Shown here: positions 34,497 to 43,320 of the stretch, piece by piece | How positions within the stretch are numbered: position 1 is the first letter of the stretch | Layout of the letters: each line of letters begins with the position of its first letter | Assembly (NCBI GenBank): GCA_000437355.1 | Contig: FR899775.1 | Span: 35,696-99,695 of the forward strand | Origin: Firmicutes bacterium CAG:460 | GTDB lineage: Bacteria; Bacillota_I; Bacilli_A; RF39; UBA660 | Length of the DNA: 64,000 nucleotides | Reading direction: 5' to 3' | The notes under the pieces: model-generated | The model's input: the letters and a program-made list of their open reading frames with translations, nothing else | What the model was told of the DNA's origin: nothing | Database searches by the model: none | Position numbers and translations under genes: made by a program

Positions 34497-35783
34497 ATGA
34501 AAAAGAATTTATTTATAAAATCAACTTTAATCCTTATTCTAAGTGGTTTTTTAACTAAAATGCTCGGATTTATTATAAAAGTAGTTTATACAAGAATAAT
34601 TGGAGAATATGGGATAAGTTTATTTACTATAGCAACCCCAACATATTCATTATTGCTTACAATTTCAACTTTAGCAATACCTATTTCAATATCTAAATTA
34701 GTATCAGAAAATAAAGGACGTTCCATAAGAATACTAACATCTGCAACTTTTTTAATTTTATCAATTAACTTTTTACTTATATTAATAATTTTCTTAACTA
34801 AGGACTTTATTGCTACAAATTTATTAAAAGAACCACTTGCATCCCCAATACTAATGGCTTTTGCTCTTACACTTCCTTTTGTATCTATTTCTGCAGTATT
34901 AAAAGGATATTTTGCAGGGAAACAAAATATGGTTCCTCATGCTACAAGTAATATTTTAGAACAAATAGTAAGATTAATTATTATTGTAACTATACTTCCT
35001 ATACTTATGAAAAAATCTGTTATGTATGCGGTACTTGGTTTAATACTTTTAACTATTTTATCAGAAATTTCTTCTATTATAGTATTTTTATTTTTCTTGC
35101 CAAAACATATAAACTATAAAACTAATTTACTTCCTAGTAAAAAGCATACTAAAGATATTTTAAATATTTCTCTTCCTACAGTATCTAGTAGAATTATTGG
35201 TAATATTGGTTACTTTTTAGAACCAATTATTCTTACTAATTTACTTTTATTCTCAGGTTATACAAATGCTTACATTTTAAGAGAATATGGAGCTTATAAC
35301 GCTTATTCTTTAGCACTTTTAACTATGCCAGGATTCTTTATTGCAGCCATTTCTACATCATTGTTACCAGAAATAAGTAAGTTTCATGGAGAAAGAAATT
35401 CTTCTATGGTTAAAAGAAGAATTAAACAAAGTCTTTTATTTGCACTTTTAATTGGAACATTTTTTTCATTTATAATATTTACTTTTAGAGATAAATTATT
35501 ATTTACTTTATATAACACCACAAATGGTTCTGATTATATCAAAATACTTGCTCCATTCTTTGTACTTTTTTACTTAGAAGGTGTTCTTACATCTGCTTTA
35601 CAAGCTTTGGGACATGCTAAAATTACCATGAACATAACTTTATGGGGAGTTATTTTAAAATTACTTGTTATGGCAATTTTATCTTTATGTCACATTGGAA
35701 TTTATAGTTTAGTTATTGCAGAAATAATAAATATTTTGTTTGTTGTTTTAATCAATTTCAAATATTTAAAAATATATGTTTAA
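34497..35783 (+). CDS. Lipid flippase of the MurJ/SpoVB (MVF/polysaccharide) superfamily
   Basis: The 428-residue membrane protein has 12-14 helices. It starts LSGFLTKMLGFIIKVVYTRI, typical of SpoVB/YtgP proteins, with the family's KLVSENK and GYFAGKQNM loops, where polar residues line the central cavity. Members flip lipid-linked cell-wall or polysaccharide precursors. With no dedicated polysaccharide genes here, a lipid II flippase role is plausible. AGGAG lies 12 bases before ATG 34497; the TTG at 34488 is too close to that site. It diverges from rel. Confidence 0.85.
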   Translation: MKKNLFIKSTLILILSGFLTKMLGFIIKVVYTRIIGEYGISLFTIATPTYSLLLTISTLAIPISISKLVSENKGRSIRILTSATFLILSINFLLILIIFLTKDFIATNLLKEPLASPILMAFALTLPFVSISAVLKGYFAGKQNMVPHATSNILEQIVRLIIIVTILPILMKKSVMYAVLGLILLTILSEISSIIVFLFFLPKHINYKTNLLPSKKHTKDILNISLPTVSSRIIGNIGYFLEPIILTNLLLFSGYTNAYILREYGAYNAYSLALLTMPGFFIAAISTSLLPEISKFHGERNSSMVKRRIKQSLLFALLIGTFFSFIIFTFRDKLLFTLYNTTNGSDYIKILAPFFVLFYLEGVLTSALQALGHAKITMNITLWGVILKLLVMAILSLCHIGIYSLVIAEIINILFVVLINFKYLKIYV

Positions 35784-35804
35784 AATATTTGAGTCTCAGT
35801 GTTT

Positions 35805-37529
35805 TTATATTTCATTTTCATATAAACTTTTATAAATTTTACTTTTCTTTAATAGTTGTTTATGTGTACCACTTGCTACAACTTTACCATCATCAATTAA
35901 ATAAATAAAATCAGCATCCATTATTGTAGATAATCTGTGAGCAACTATTATAATTGTATGATTTTCTACAAGATTATCAATTGCTATTTTAATTTTGTTT
36001 TGATTTTCATTATCGAGTGCACTTGTGGCTTCATCAAACAAAATTATCTTACTATCTTTAAGTAGCGCCCTAGCTATTGCTAATCTTTGTTTTTGGCCAC
36101 CCGATAAATTAATTCCACCTTCTCCAATCATAGTATCATACTTATTTGGAAGACTCATAATATATTCATCTATTTCTGCTAACTTACAAGCATTTCTAAT
36201 TTTTTTTAAAGACATATAAGGATCAATTATTTTTAAATTTTCAAGAATAGTTTTATTAAAAATAAACGGTTCTTGTCTAATAATAGCTATATTTTGCCTT
36301 AAAGCATCTTCTGTAAAATCTTTTATTGGGATATCATCTACCAAAATAACTCCAGCATCCGGGTTAAAATATCTAAGTAGTAAATTAAATATTGTTGTTT
36401 TACCTTGTCCACTTTTGCCAACTATAGCAACTTTTTTACCCGTTGGAATATCTAAATTAAAATCCTTAAATATTTCTATATCTTCATTTGGATATTTAAA
36501 AATTATATTTTTAAATACGACATTTCCTTCTATATCAGTTTTAGAAATAATACCAAACTTTTCATCTTCATAAAGTTTATTATCAAGTATCTCACTTAAT
36601 CTTTCAATTGATACTTTCATTTTTTGTATACTAGTTGATAAATTCATCATTAATTCAATTGTATTCATAAACCTATAAATATAATATGTCATAGCCATAA
36701 AGAAAGCAAAAGAACCATTTCCATTAATAATAAGAAGGATACAAGTAGTAAATATAACAAACTCTAAAATACTATTTAAATTATAAATCCAAGCATTATA
36801 ATTTCTTTCTATAATCATTTGTTTATTAATTTTAAAATATATATTTCTAATTATATTCTTAAAATTATCATTCATACTTTTTCTAATTCCTAAAGCTCTT
36901 ATTTCTCTAATACCACGAACAGATTCACTTACATCTGCAACTGCTCTATCTTTTTCCTTATTTATTTCTTTTTGTTTTTCCTTAATACTAGGCAAATACT
37001 TATGAGAAATAATATAGAACAACACTAAATATATTATTACTTCCAAAGCTACTATCCATGAATTAAAACAAATATAAATAAATACAATTGCACAAGTAAG
37101 AAGGGATATTGTTATTCTAAGAATTTGCCTGAAAGAATCCGCTATTGTAGATGAATCATTAGTAATTCTATTTATAAATTCTCCACTAGATTTTTCTTCG
37201 AAAGCTCTAGCTGGTAATAACCCTACTTTTTCATAAACTGCATACCCAATTTTTTCCATTATATTATTAGCACACTTTTCCATATAAATTCTACCATATC
37301 TATCAAAAAATAAATTATCTAAAACATCAATAATAAATATTAAAAATAATACTGCTATTGCTAAGCCAAATGAACTAATTCTAGTTTTATCTATTGCAAG
37401 TCCAATTAAATAACCATACAAAGTTCCTGTCGTAGAGGTAATAAATAAAAGAATAAAAGATTTAATAAAAAGTTTCTTTTCTCCACTACAATACTTTTTA
37501 AAAAATCTTATTATTTCCTTTAACTTCAT
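35805..37529 (-). CDS. ABC exporter, fused membrane and ATPase domains
   Basis: The 574-residue half-transporter has six N-terminal transmembrane helices (about 20-300) and a C-terminal nucleotide-binding domain. The latter contains Walker A (GKSGQGKTT), Q-loop (IIRQEPFIF), signature LSGGQKQR, Walker B (IILFDEATSALD) and the H-loop (IIVAHRLS). Such type IV exporters act as dimers and move drugs, lipids or peptides out of the cell. No partner half-transporter gene is adjacent, so it is probably a homodimer. It starts three bases after mutS ends, and its substrate is unknown. Confidence 0.92.
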   Translation of the reverse strand: MKLKEIIRFFKKYCSGEKKLFIKSFILLFITSTTGTLYGYLIGLAIDKTRISSFGLAIAVLFLIFIIDVLDNLFFDRYGRIYMEKCANNIMEKIGYAVYEKVGLLPARAFEEKSSGEFINRITNDSSTIADSFRQILRITISLLTCAIVFIYICFNSWIVALEVIIYLVLFYIISHKYLPSIKEKQKEINKEKDRAVADVSESVRGIREIRALGIRKSMNDNFKNIIRNIYFKINKQMIIERNYNAWIYNLNSILEFVIFTTCILLIINGNGSFAFFMAMTYYIYRFMNTIELMMNLSTSIQKMKVSIERLSEILDNKLYEDEKFGIISKTDIEGNVVFKNIIFKYPNEDIEIFKDFNLDIPTGKKVAIVGKSGQGKTTIFNLLLRYFNPDAGVILVDDIPIKDFTEDALRQNIAIIRQEPFIFNKTILENLKIIDPYMSLKKIRNACKLAEIDEYIMSLPNKYDTMIGEGGINLSGGQKQRLAIARALLKDSKIILFDEATSALDNENQNKIKIAIDNLVENHTIIIVAHRLSTIMDADFIYLIDDGKVVASGTHKQLLKKSKIYKSLYENEI

Positions 37530-37531
37530 AA

Positions 37532-40081
37532 TTACTCACCCTTTTTAATCTTTTGTTTTAAATCAAATAAGACATTTAATGCTTCCATTGGTGTTGTATT
37601 TAAAACATCAATATTTTCTATTGTCTCTTTTATTATATCATCTTTTTTAACATTTGTTTCAAAATCCATAGTAAGTTGTATTTTTTCTTCTGGATTTTTC
37701 TTTTTAGCATTACTTTCATATTCATTTAATATTTCATCAGCTCTTTTTAATAAAGAATCTGGCATTTTAGCAAGTCTTGCTACATGAATACCATAACTTT
37801 TGTCAACAGCACCATTTTTAACTTTATGTAAGAAAGTTATTTCATTACCATTTTCTACTGCACTAACATGAACATTTTTAATATTTTTATATTTTTTATC
37901 AAGTCTTGTAAGTTCATGATAATGAGTTGAAAATAAAGTAAATGATTTAATATTATCACTGATATATTCTAATATTGCTTGAGCTAGACTCATACCATCA
38001 TATGTTGCTGTACCTCTTCCTAATTCATCAAATAAAATTAAACTATTAGCTGTAGCATTATGAATCGCATTTCTAGCTTCTTTCATTTCTACCATAAATG
38101 TTGATTCTCCACTTACTAAGTCATCACTAGCTCCAATTCTTGTAAAAATCTTATCAATAATTGGTAGTGTTGCAGATTCACAAGGAACAAAAGACCCCAT
38201 CTGTGCCATAATAACTATAATAGCAAGTTGTCTCATAAATGTTGATTTACCACTCATATTAGGACCAGTTATAAGTAAAGTATTTACACCATTATCTAAT
38301 TCACAATCATTTGGTACATATTCAAGTTTACTTACCACTTCCACAACAGGATGTCTACCATTTTTAATATCAATAATGTGTTCATCTGTAATATTTGGTC
38401 TAACTAAATTATATTCTTCACTACAAACAGATAAAGAAACTAAAGCATCTAATTCACCTAAAACATCTGCTGCGGCATTTAAATGTGGTACTTCTTGTTT
38501 TACTATATTTTTAATATCACAAAATATTTTATATTCTAAATCTATAATATTTTCTTCAGCATTTAAAATCATACTTTCTTTTTCTTTTAATTCTGGAGAA
38601 ATATATCTTTCACAATTAGTTAAAGTTTGTCTTCTTTCCCAATGATATTCATCTTTAACTAAATTCTTACTTCCATTAGGTATTTCAATAAAATAACCAA
38701 AAACTTTATTAAAACCAACTTTTAAACTCTTAATACCAGTTTCTTCTTTAACCTTTGCTTCAAAAGCCGCCACAAAATCTTTACCACCACTACGAATATT
38801 TCTAAGTTCATCAAGTTCACTATTAAACCCGGTCTTAATCATATATCCTTCTTTTATAGATATCGGTGGGTCATCAACTATTGAAGCATCTAAAAGTTTA
38901 AATAATTCTTCATGAGTATCAAGTGAATAATCGAAACCTAAAGCAGCAATTTTTTCTTTAATCATTGGTATTACTTTAATACTATTTTTAAGTTGTAATA
39001 AATCTCTAGCATTTAGGGAACCATTTATTACTTTACCAGATAATCTTTCAATATCATAAACTTCATATAATAAATTTTTAAGTTCATCTTTTATAATAAA
39101 CTCATTATTTAATTTTTCTATTTTATCATATCTTTCATTTATTTTATCTTTATTCTTTAATGGATTTAACATCCAACTTTTTAACTTACGACTTCCCATT
39201 GCAGTTTTACATTTATCTAAAAGCCATACTAAAGAATAAGTTCTTTCTTTTAATCTTAATGTTTCAACTAACTCTAAATTTCTAATACTATGAATATCCA
39301 TTTCTAAATAATCATTTTTATGTAAATAATTTATTTTAGTTATATGACTTAAATCTTTTAATTGTCTTACATCTAAATAATAAAATAAATGTGCAACTCC
39401 ACTTTTAACTCTAGCATCTGGTATTGATTCTAACATGGTTTTATATTTATCCCACAAGAATTCACTATTTATTGTTACTTCAACATTATAAGTATTTTTA
39501 AGTAAATTAATTAGATTTGTATTTAAATTATCTACTAATATTACTTCTTTTAAATTAAGTTCAAGTATTTCATTTATTAATGTTTCTTCATTATTTTCAA
39601 TAGATATTGTAGCAAGATAACTTGTAGAAATATCTAAAATTGTAAGTAAAATACTATCACTAAAAAACAATATACTTGCTATATAAGATGTATCTTTATC
39701 ATTTAATAAATCATTATCTGCTATTGTACCTTTACTTATTACATCTACTATTCCTCTTTTAACCATTCCTTTAGTGTATCGTGGGTCTTCTAATTGTTCA
39801 CAGATAGCAACTTTATAACCTTTATTTACTAGTTTTTCAATATACGTTTTAACACTAGCATGAGGAACTCCACACATAGGAACTTTCTCTTCAAGGCCAG
39901 CTACTCTTCCTGTTAAAGTTAATTCAAGTTCTCTAGATGCAATTAAAGCATCATCAAAAAACATTTCATAAAAGTCCCCAAGGCGATAAAAGACAAGTTC
40001 ATCTTTATACTTATCTTTTATTTCCATATATTGAGCCATCATCGGACTTAATTTACTTCTATCTACTTCACTTAATTTCAT
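37532..40081 (-). CDS. mutS: DNA mismatch repair protein MutS
   Basis: MutS binds mispaired DNA. The mismatch-reading motif FYRLGDFYEMFFDDA is present near the start (Phe-x-Glu type wedge), followed by connector, lever and clamp domains and the ATPase: GPNMSGKST (Walker A), MAQMGSFVP, FTRIGASDDLVSGESTFMVE and LFDELGRGTATYDG (Walker B). The C-terminal helix-turn-helix (MEALNVLFDLKQKI) is retained. Length 849 is normal for MutS1. mutL is not adjacent here; the ABC exporter follows directly. Confidence 0.96.
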   Translation of the reverse strand: MKLSEVDRSKLSPMMAQYMEIKDKYKDELVFYRLGDFYEMFFDDALIASRELELTLTGRVAGLEEKVPMCGVPHASVKTYIEKLVNKGYKVAICEQLEDPRYTKGMVKRGIVDVISKGTIADNDLLNDKDTSYIASILFFSDSILLTILDISTSYLATISIENNEETLINEILELNLKEVILVDNLNTNLINLLKNTYNVEVTINSEFLWDKYKTMLESIPDARVKSGVAHLFYYLDVRQLKDLSHITKINYLHKNDYLEMDIHSIRNLELVETLRLKERTYSLVWLLDKCKTAMGSRKLKSWMLNPLKNKDKINERYDKIEKLNNEFIIKDELKNLLYEVYDIERLSGKVINGSLNARDLLQLKNSIKVIPMIKEKIAALGFDYSLDTHEELFKLLDASIVDDPPISIKEGYMIKTGFNSELDELRNIRSGGKDFVAAFEAKVKEETGIKSLKVGFNKVFGYFIEIPNGSKNLVKDEYHWERRQTLTNCERYISPELKEKESMILNAEENIIDLEYKIFCDIKNIVKQEVPHLNAAADVLGELDALVSLSVCSEEYNLVRPNITDEHIIDIKNGRHPVVEVVSKLEYVPNDCELDNGVNTLLITGPNMSGKSTFMRQLAIIVIMAQMGSFVPCESATLPIIDKIFTRIGASDDLVSGESTFMVEMKEARNAIHNATANSLILFDELGRGTATYDGMSLAQAILEYISDNIKSFTLFSTHYHELTRLDKKYKNIKNVHVSAVENGNEITFLHKVKNGAVDKSYGIHVARLAKMPDSLLKRADEILNEYESNAKKKNPEEKIQLTMDFETNVKKDDIIKETIENIDVLNTTPMEALNVLFDLKQKIKKGE

Positions 40082-40103
40082 ACTTCAAAACCTCTGTTTA
40101 GAT

Positions 40104-40112
40104 ATTATAACA
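40104..40112 (-). promoter_or_regulatory. Extended -10 promoter of mutS
   Basis: On the minus strand TGT-TATAAT lies about 23 bases before the mutS ATG, without a clear -35. AGAGG follows as a weak ribosome-binding site. Confidence 0.5.
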
Positions 40113-40201
40113 CAACACACATTAATTTTTTATAAAAATTTCTTATAATCTGTAATTTTTAACTAACTTTTATAAAATTTTGTGAGGTAATACCGACATT
40201 T

Positions 40202-40323
40202 GAACATAACTTAATTTTCTAACGAAATTCAAGTATCTGTGTTACCTCACGGTAACACTTTTCTGTTTCACCGAAACCTTAGGTTTCTCCACAGACCAAT
40301 TTTGGATGGTCGCCACCCTACTT
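40202..40323 (-). ncRNA. Putative omega RNA (reRNA), copy 1
   Basis: Downstream of the tnpB end, the right-end sequence can fold into consecutive hairpins. GTGTTACC/GGTAACAC (40239-40246 with 40251-40258) has a four-base loop; there is also GAAACC/GGTTTC and a GACCATCC-type stem. TnpB elements encode guide RNAs in this place, with the guide lying just outside the right end. Here the guide would begin AAATGTCGGTATTACC. This is an inference from position and structure. Confidence 0.55.
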
Positions 40324-40433
40324 ATTTTTATTTCGTTCTTATTTATATTATACATTCTTTCATATATATTTTCAATCCTTCAAACATTATATTTATACTT
40401 GCATTTATATCTCTATCATGTATCATTCCACAT
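40202..40433 (-). mobile_element. Truncated right end of a TnpB element (copy 1)
   Basis: This segment repeats the right end found at 40803-41036, with scattered base differences. It encodes the last residues of TnpB (CGMIHDRDINASINIMFEGL) and the structured right end. It stops abruptly at 40433, where manganese-catalase coding sequence begins. No left end is attached. Confidence 0.8.
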
Positions 40434-40823
40434 AATGAATTAGGTCACTTAGAAATGGTTGCTACAATAGTTTCACAATTAATTGCTAATGCTACAATTG
40501 ATGAAATTAAAGAAGCGGGACTTGAAAGTTTTTATACAGAACATGGAAAAGGAGTTTTCCCAATGAGTGCTGATGGAGTTGCTTTTGATGCATCAACATT
40601 TGCAGTTACTGGCAACCCACTTGCAGATTTAGTTGAAGATATGGCTGCAGAACAAAAAGCTAGAGTTGCTTATGAACATTTAATTGATTTGGCAACTGAC
40701 CCTAAAGTAATTGAACCACTTTTATTCTTACGTCAAAGAGAAATTGTTCACTTTAATCGTTTTCAAGAACTATATAATTATTATAAGGATAAAGGATATA
40801 AAGAACATAACTTAAATTTCTAA
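40434..40823 (+). pseudogene. Manganese catalase / CotJC-like gene, 5' part lost
   Basis: From 40434 the frame reads NELGHLEMVATIVSQLIANA and later EDMAAEQKARVAYEHLI and FLRQREIVHFNRFQELYNYY. These are the second half of the manganese-catalase four-helix bundle, with metal ligands in ELGHLEM and REIVHF. The first half, with its own Glu ligands, is missing and is replaced by antisense TnpB-element sequence. An open frame runs through the junction from 40239, but its first 65 residues are meaningless. The last codons (EHNLNF) come from the right end of copy 2. It is non-functional unless an intact copy exists elsewhere. Confidence 0.85.
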
Positions 40824-40922
40824 CGAAATTCAAGTATCTGTGTTACCTCACGGTAACACTTTTCTGTTTCACAGAAACCTTTGGTTTCTCCACAGACCAA
40901 CTTCGGATGGTCGCCACCCTAC
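40803..40922 (-). ncRNA. Putative omega RNA (reRNA), copy 2
   Basis: This is the same structured right end as copy 1, with a few compensating or loop differences (ACC AAAGGT versus ACC TAAGGT in one hairpin). It ends AAGTTATGTTC. The bases that follow, TTTATATCCTTTATCC, would be the guide and are antisense to the end of the catalase remnant. Role inferred from the known TnpB-omega RNA arrangement. Confidence 0.55.
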
Positions 40923-41050
40923 TTATTTTTATTTATTTTGTTCTTATTTATATTAAATAACTTTTCATATATATTTTCAATCCCTCAAACATTATATTTA
41001 TACTTGCATTTATATCTCTATCATGTATCATTCCACATTTTGGACATGCC
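40803..41050 (-). repeat. Repeat pair 1: right end (second unit at 40202-40433)
   Basis: About 233 bases are shared between 40803-41036 and 40202-40433. The two units are separated by the 370-base catalase remnant. They are the only pair of the five that is not strictly adjacent. Confidence 0.8.
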
Positions 41051-41400
41051 CATTTTCTTACACTTAAATCTTTTAATTCTTCATTTTTATAATCACATCT
41101 ATTACAACATTGACTACTTGGGTAATATTTATTTATTTCAATTACTTTTTTACCTAACCAATTTGATTTATATTTTAAGACTCGTATAAATTCACTGATT
41201 GGTAAGTTTTTTAAGTGTTTTGCTATTTTATGGACTTGATACATACTTTTAATATCTAATGTTTCTACTGCTACAATGTCATTTTCCTTCAAAATATTAT
41301 TTGCAAGCTTATATATCATATGTTTTCTGGCATTTCTAATCTTTAAATACAATCTTTGTATTTTTAATTTTACTTTATATCTATTCTTACTTCCGTCCAT
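40948..41400 (-). pseudogene. tnpB: TnpB C-terminal fragment
   Basis: This fragment encodes the end of TnpB: VAVETLD (RuvC-II Glu), the four-Cys zinc finger CCNRCDYKN...CPKCG, and RuvC-III Asp in HDRDINASINI. It lacks the N-terminus and RuvC-I. The apparent Met at 41400 is an artefact of the repeat junction. TnpB is an RNA-guided DNA nuclease; this piece alone cannot be active. Confidence 0.85.
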
Positions 41401-41741
41401 TTTCTTACACTTAAATCTTTTACTTCTTCATTTTTATAATCACATCTATTACAGCATTGACTACTCGGATAATATTTATTTATCTCAATTACTTTTTTAC
41501 CTAACCAATTTGATTTATATTTTAAGACTCGTATGAATTCACTGATTGGTATGTTTTTTAAATGTTTTGCTATTTTATGGACTAGATACATGTTTTTAAC
41601 ATCTAAGCTTTCAACAGCTACAATGTCATTTTCCTTCAAAATATTATTTGCAAGTTTATATATCATATGTTTTCTGGCATTTCTAATTTTTAAATACAAT
41701 CTTTGTATTTTTAATTTTACTTTATATCTATTCTTACTTCC
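41051..41741 (-). repeat. Repeat pair 2: tnpB zinc-finger and RuvC-II segment
   Basis: Units of 344 bases, 41051-41394 and 41398-41741, are separated by three bases. They differ by scattered substitutions, for example VETLDIKSMYQV against VESLDVKNMYLV in translation. Confidence 0.85.
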
Positions 41742-41867
41742 AGGCTTACATCTTGATAACCATTTTTGTAATCCTTTTAGCCTTTTTTCATTTATCTTTA
41801 CTTCATTTTTTAATTTTTCTCCATTTGAAGTTACTATAAAATCTTTAATTCCTAAATCTAATCCCAC
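41370..41867 (-). pseudogene. tnpB: TnpB middle fragment
   Basis: This piece covers MGLDLGIKDFIVTSNGEKLK (RuvC-I Asp), the bridging helices (KNRYKVKLKIQRLYLKIRN), VAVESLD and half of the zinc finger (CCNRCDYKN). Then it runs off frame at the 41395 repeat junction (KWTEVRIDIK). It overlaps the next fragment because the segment is doubled. Confidence 0.85.
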
Positions 41868-42067
41868 GATTGATGTTGGATTTATTGAATACTTAATAAA
41901 TGGCTGGTTTACATCTTGATAACCACTTTTGTAATCCTTTTAATCTCTTCTCATTTATCTTTACTTCATTTTTTAGTTTCTCTCCATTTGATGTTACTAT
42001 AAAATTCTTAATCCCTAAATCTAATCCCACGATTGATGTTGGATTTATTGAATACTTAATAAATGGC
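41749..42067 (-). repeat. Repeat pair 3: tnpB RuvC-I segment
   Basis: Units of 156 bases, 41749-41904 and 41912-42067, are separated by seven bases. Both encode GLDLGIK with the first catalytic Asp. They differ at many positions. Confidence 0.85.
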
Positions 42068-42254
42068 ACTTCAACAAGGATGCTTACAAAATACTTGTTA
42101 GCATCTTTGCTAATTGTTGCTGATTTTATTTTACCTACAATTTCTTTAGTTGTTCTATATCCTCGAAACTTTACTTCTTTTAATTTTGGTAATGTTATTA
42201 CTCTTTTATTAAAATCTACTCTGATAGTTTCATACTTTTTATTTTTATAAGTAC
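41905..42254 (-). pseudogene. tnpB: TnpB barrel-to-RuvC-I fragment
   Basis: Reading the minus strand from 42254 gives LPKLKEVKFRGYRTTKEIVG, KIKSATISKDANKYFVSILV and then GLDLGIKNFIVTSNGEK, before the frame is lost at the 41912 junction. No start codon belongs to it. Confidence 0.75.
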
Positions 42255-42366
42255 TTCTTTAGTTGTTCTATATCCACGAAACTTTACTTCTTTTAATTTT
42301 GGTAATGTTATTATTCTTTTATTAAAATCTACTCTGATAGTTTCATACTTTTTATTTTTATAAGTA
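42142..42366 (-). repeat. Repeat pair 4: tnpB beta-barrel segment
   Basis: Units of 112 bases, 42142-42253 and 42255-42366, are separated by one base. The duplication shifts the frame and creates a stop at 42216. Confidence 0.85.
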
Positions 42367-42713
42367 TTCAGTGTATTATTAGTTCTAAAACTATCATGTA
42401 CACCTTTTGCCCTAAATTTTGGATAACCATTTCCTCTAAAAAACTTTTGAAATGCATCATCTAAATTATATACACACGCTTGCAAAGCACATGAATCTAT
42501 TTCTCTTAACCATTCTTTTTCTCTTTTTAAATCTGTTAGCTCTTTTAATTGTTCATAAACATGCACTTTTGTTTTACTTTCTTCATATTTATTTTTTCTT
42601 TCTGCTAGAAAATTATTATAAATATATCTAGTACATCCAAAAGTTTTTTCAATTAATTCTCTTTGTGAATCAGTAGGATAAATTCTTAATTTATATGCCT
42701 TATAAGTATTCAT
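42216..42713 (-). pseudogene. tnpB: TnpB N-terminal fragment (second copy)
   Basis: Starts MNTYKAYKLRIYPTDSQREL with the N-terminal helix-turn-helix-like region, FGCTRYIYNNFLAERKNKYE and GYPKFRAKGVHDSFRTNN, continuing to RTTKE before the doubled 112-base segment ends it. GGGGGATGG lies upstream of the ATG. It lacks the whole nuclease domain. Confidence 0.85.
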
Positions 42714-43205
42714 TAAACCATCCCCCTCGGATGATTAAATTATATCATATGTTCGGCCATATATCAAGATTTATTTTTGCAAAATTTGGATGACTTTCTT
42801 CATGTACACCTTTTGCCCTAAATTTTGGATAACCTTTACCATGAAAAAATCCTTGAAATGCATCATCCAAATTATATACACATGCTTGTAAGACACATGA
42901 ATCTATTTCTCTTAACCATTCTTTTTCTCTTTTTAAATCTGTTAGCTCTTTTAATTGTTCATAAACATGCACTTTTGTTTTACTTTCTTCATATTTATTT
43001 TTTCTTTCTGCTAGAAAATTATTATAAATATATCTAGTACATCCAAAAGTTTTTTCAATTAATTCTCTTTGTGAATCAGTAGGATAAATTCTTAATTTAT
43101 ATGCTTTATAAGTGTTCATTAAACCATCCCCCTTGGATGATTAAATTATATCATATGTTCGGCCATATATCAAGGTTTTATTTTGCAAATTTTGGATGAC
43201 TTTCC
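42395..43205 (-). repeat. Repeat pair 5: left end and tnpB N-terminus
   Basis: Units of about 406 bases, 42395-42800 and 42801-43205, abut directly. Each contains the left end, the promoter-like TATAAT, the GGGGGATGG site, the ATG and about 100 codons. Confidence 0.85.
42745..43119 (-). pseudogene. tnpB: TnpB N-terminal fragment (first copy)
   Basis: About 107 TnpB residues (to FRAKGVH), nearly identical to the second copy, then 17 residues read from the left end of the next unit (EESHPNFAKINLDIWPNI). It starts after GGGGGATGG with TATAAT about 40 bases upstream. A truncated remnant. Confidence 0.85.
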
Positions 43206-43213
43206 TAGTATAC

Positions 43214-43243
43214 AAGAAAAAAAGTGCTTAACTATTGCACTTT
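43214..43243 (-). terminator. Terminator after proS
   Basis: On the minus strand AAAGTGC pairs with GCACTTT around a nine-base loop, followed by TTTTTTCTTG. Confidence 0.8.
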
Positions 43244-43320
43244 ATTTTATAATTAACTAACTCTTATTGGGTCACTACTTGTACCAATTCCACTAGTATA
43301 AAATATAGAACTTTTTAAAA

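Larger units (their letters stand above)
40803..43205 (-). mobile_element. Rearranged TnpB (IS200/IS605-type) element with tandemly doubled segments
   Basis: The 2.4-kb island runs from a left end near 43205 (AAAGTCATCCAAA) to a right end at 40803. It consists of four adjacent repeat pairs of 406, 112, 156 and 344 bases, joined by short unique bits of 28, 74, 7 and 14 bases. The fifth pair is the right end, shared with 40202-40433. Removing one unit of each pair gives one element of about 1375 bases with an uninterrupted tnpB of normal size. No tnpA (Y1 transposase) is present, so movement would need help in trans. Confidence 0.85.

Noticed and set aside
40239..40433. N-terminal 65 residues of the long catalase frame
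   Set aside because: They are the antisense translation of the TnpB-element right end and are unrelated to catalase.
40881..42250. Plus-strand frames over the TnpB region (102, 86, 128 and 116 residues)
   Set aside because: They are antisense to the tnpB pieces and repeat as the element repeats; hydrophobic low-complexity shadows.
40202..43205. Repeats as a CRISPR array
   Set aside because: Units are 112-406 bases, coding, unequal in length and adjacent; no short regular repeat-spacer pattern or cas gene exists.
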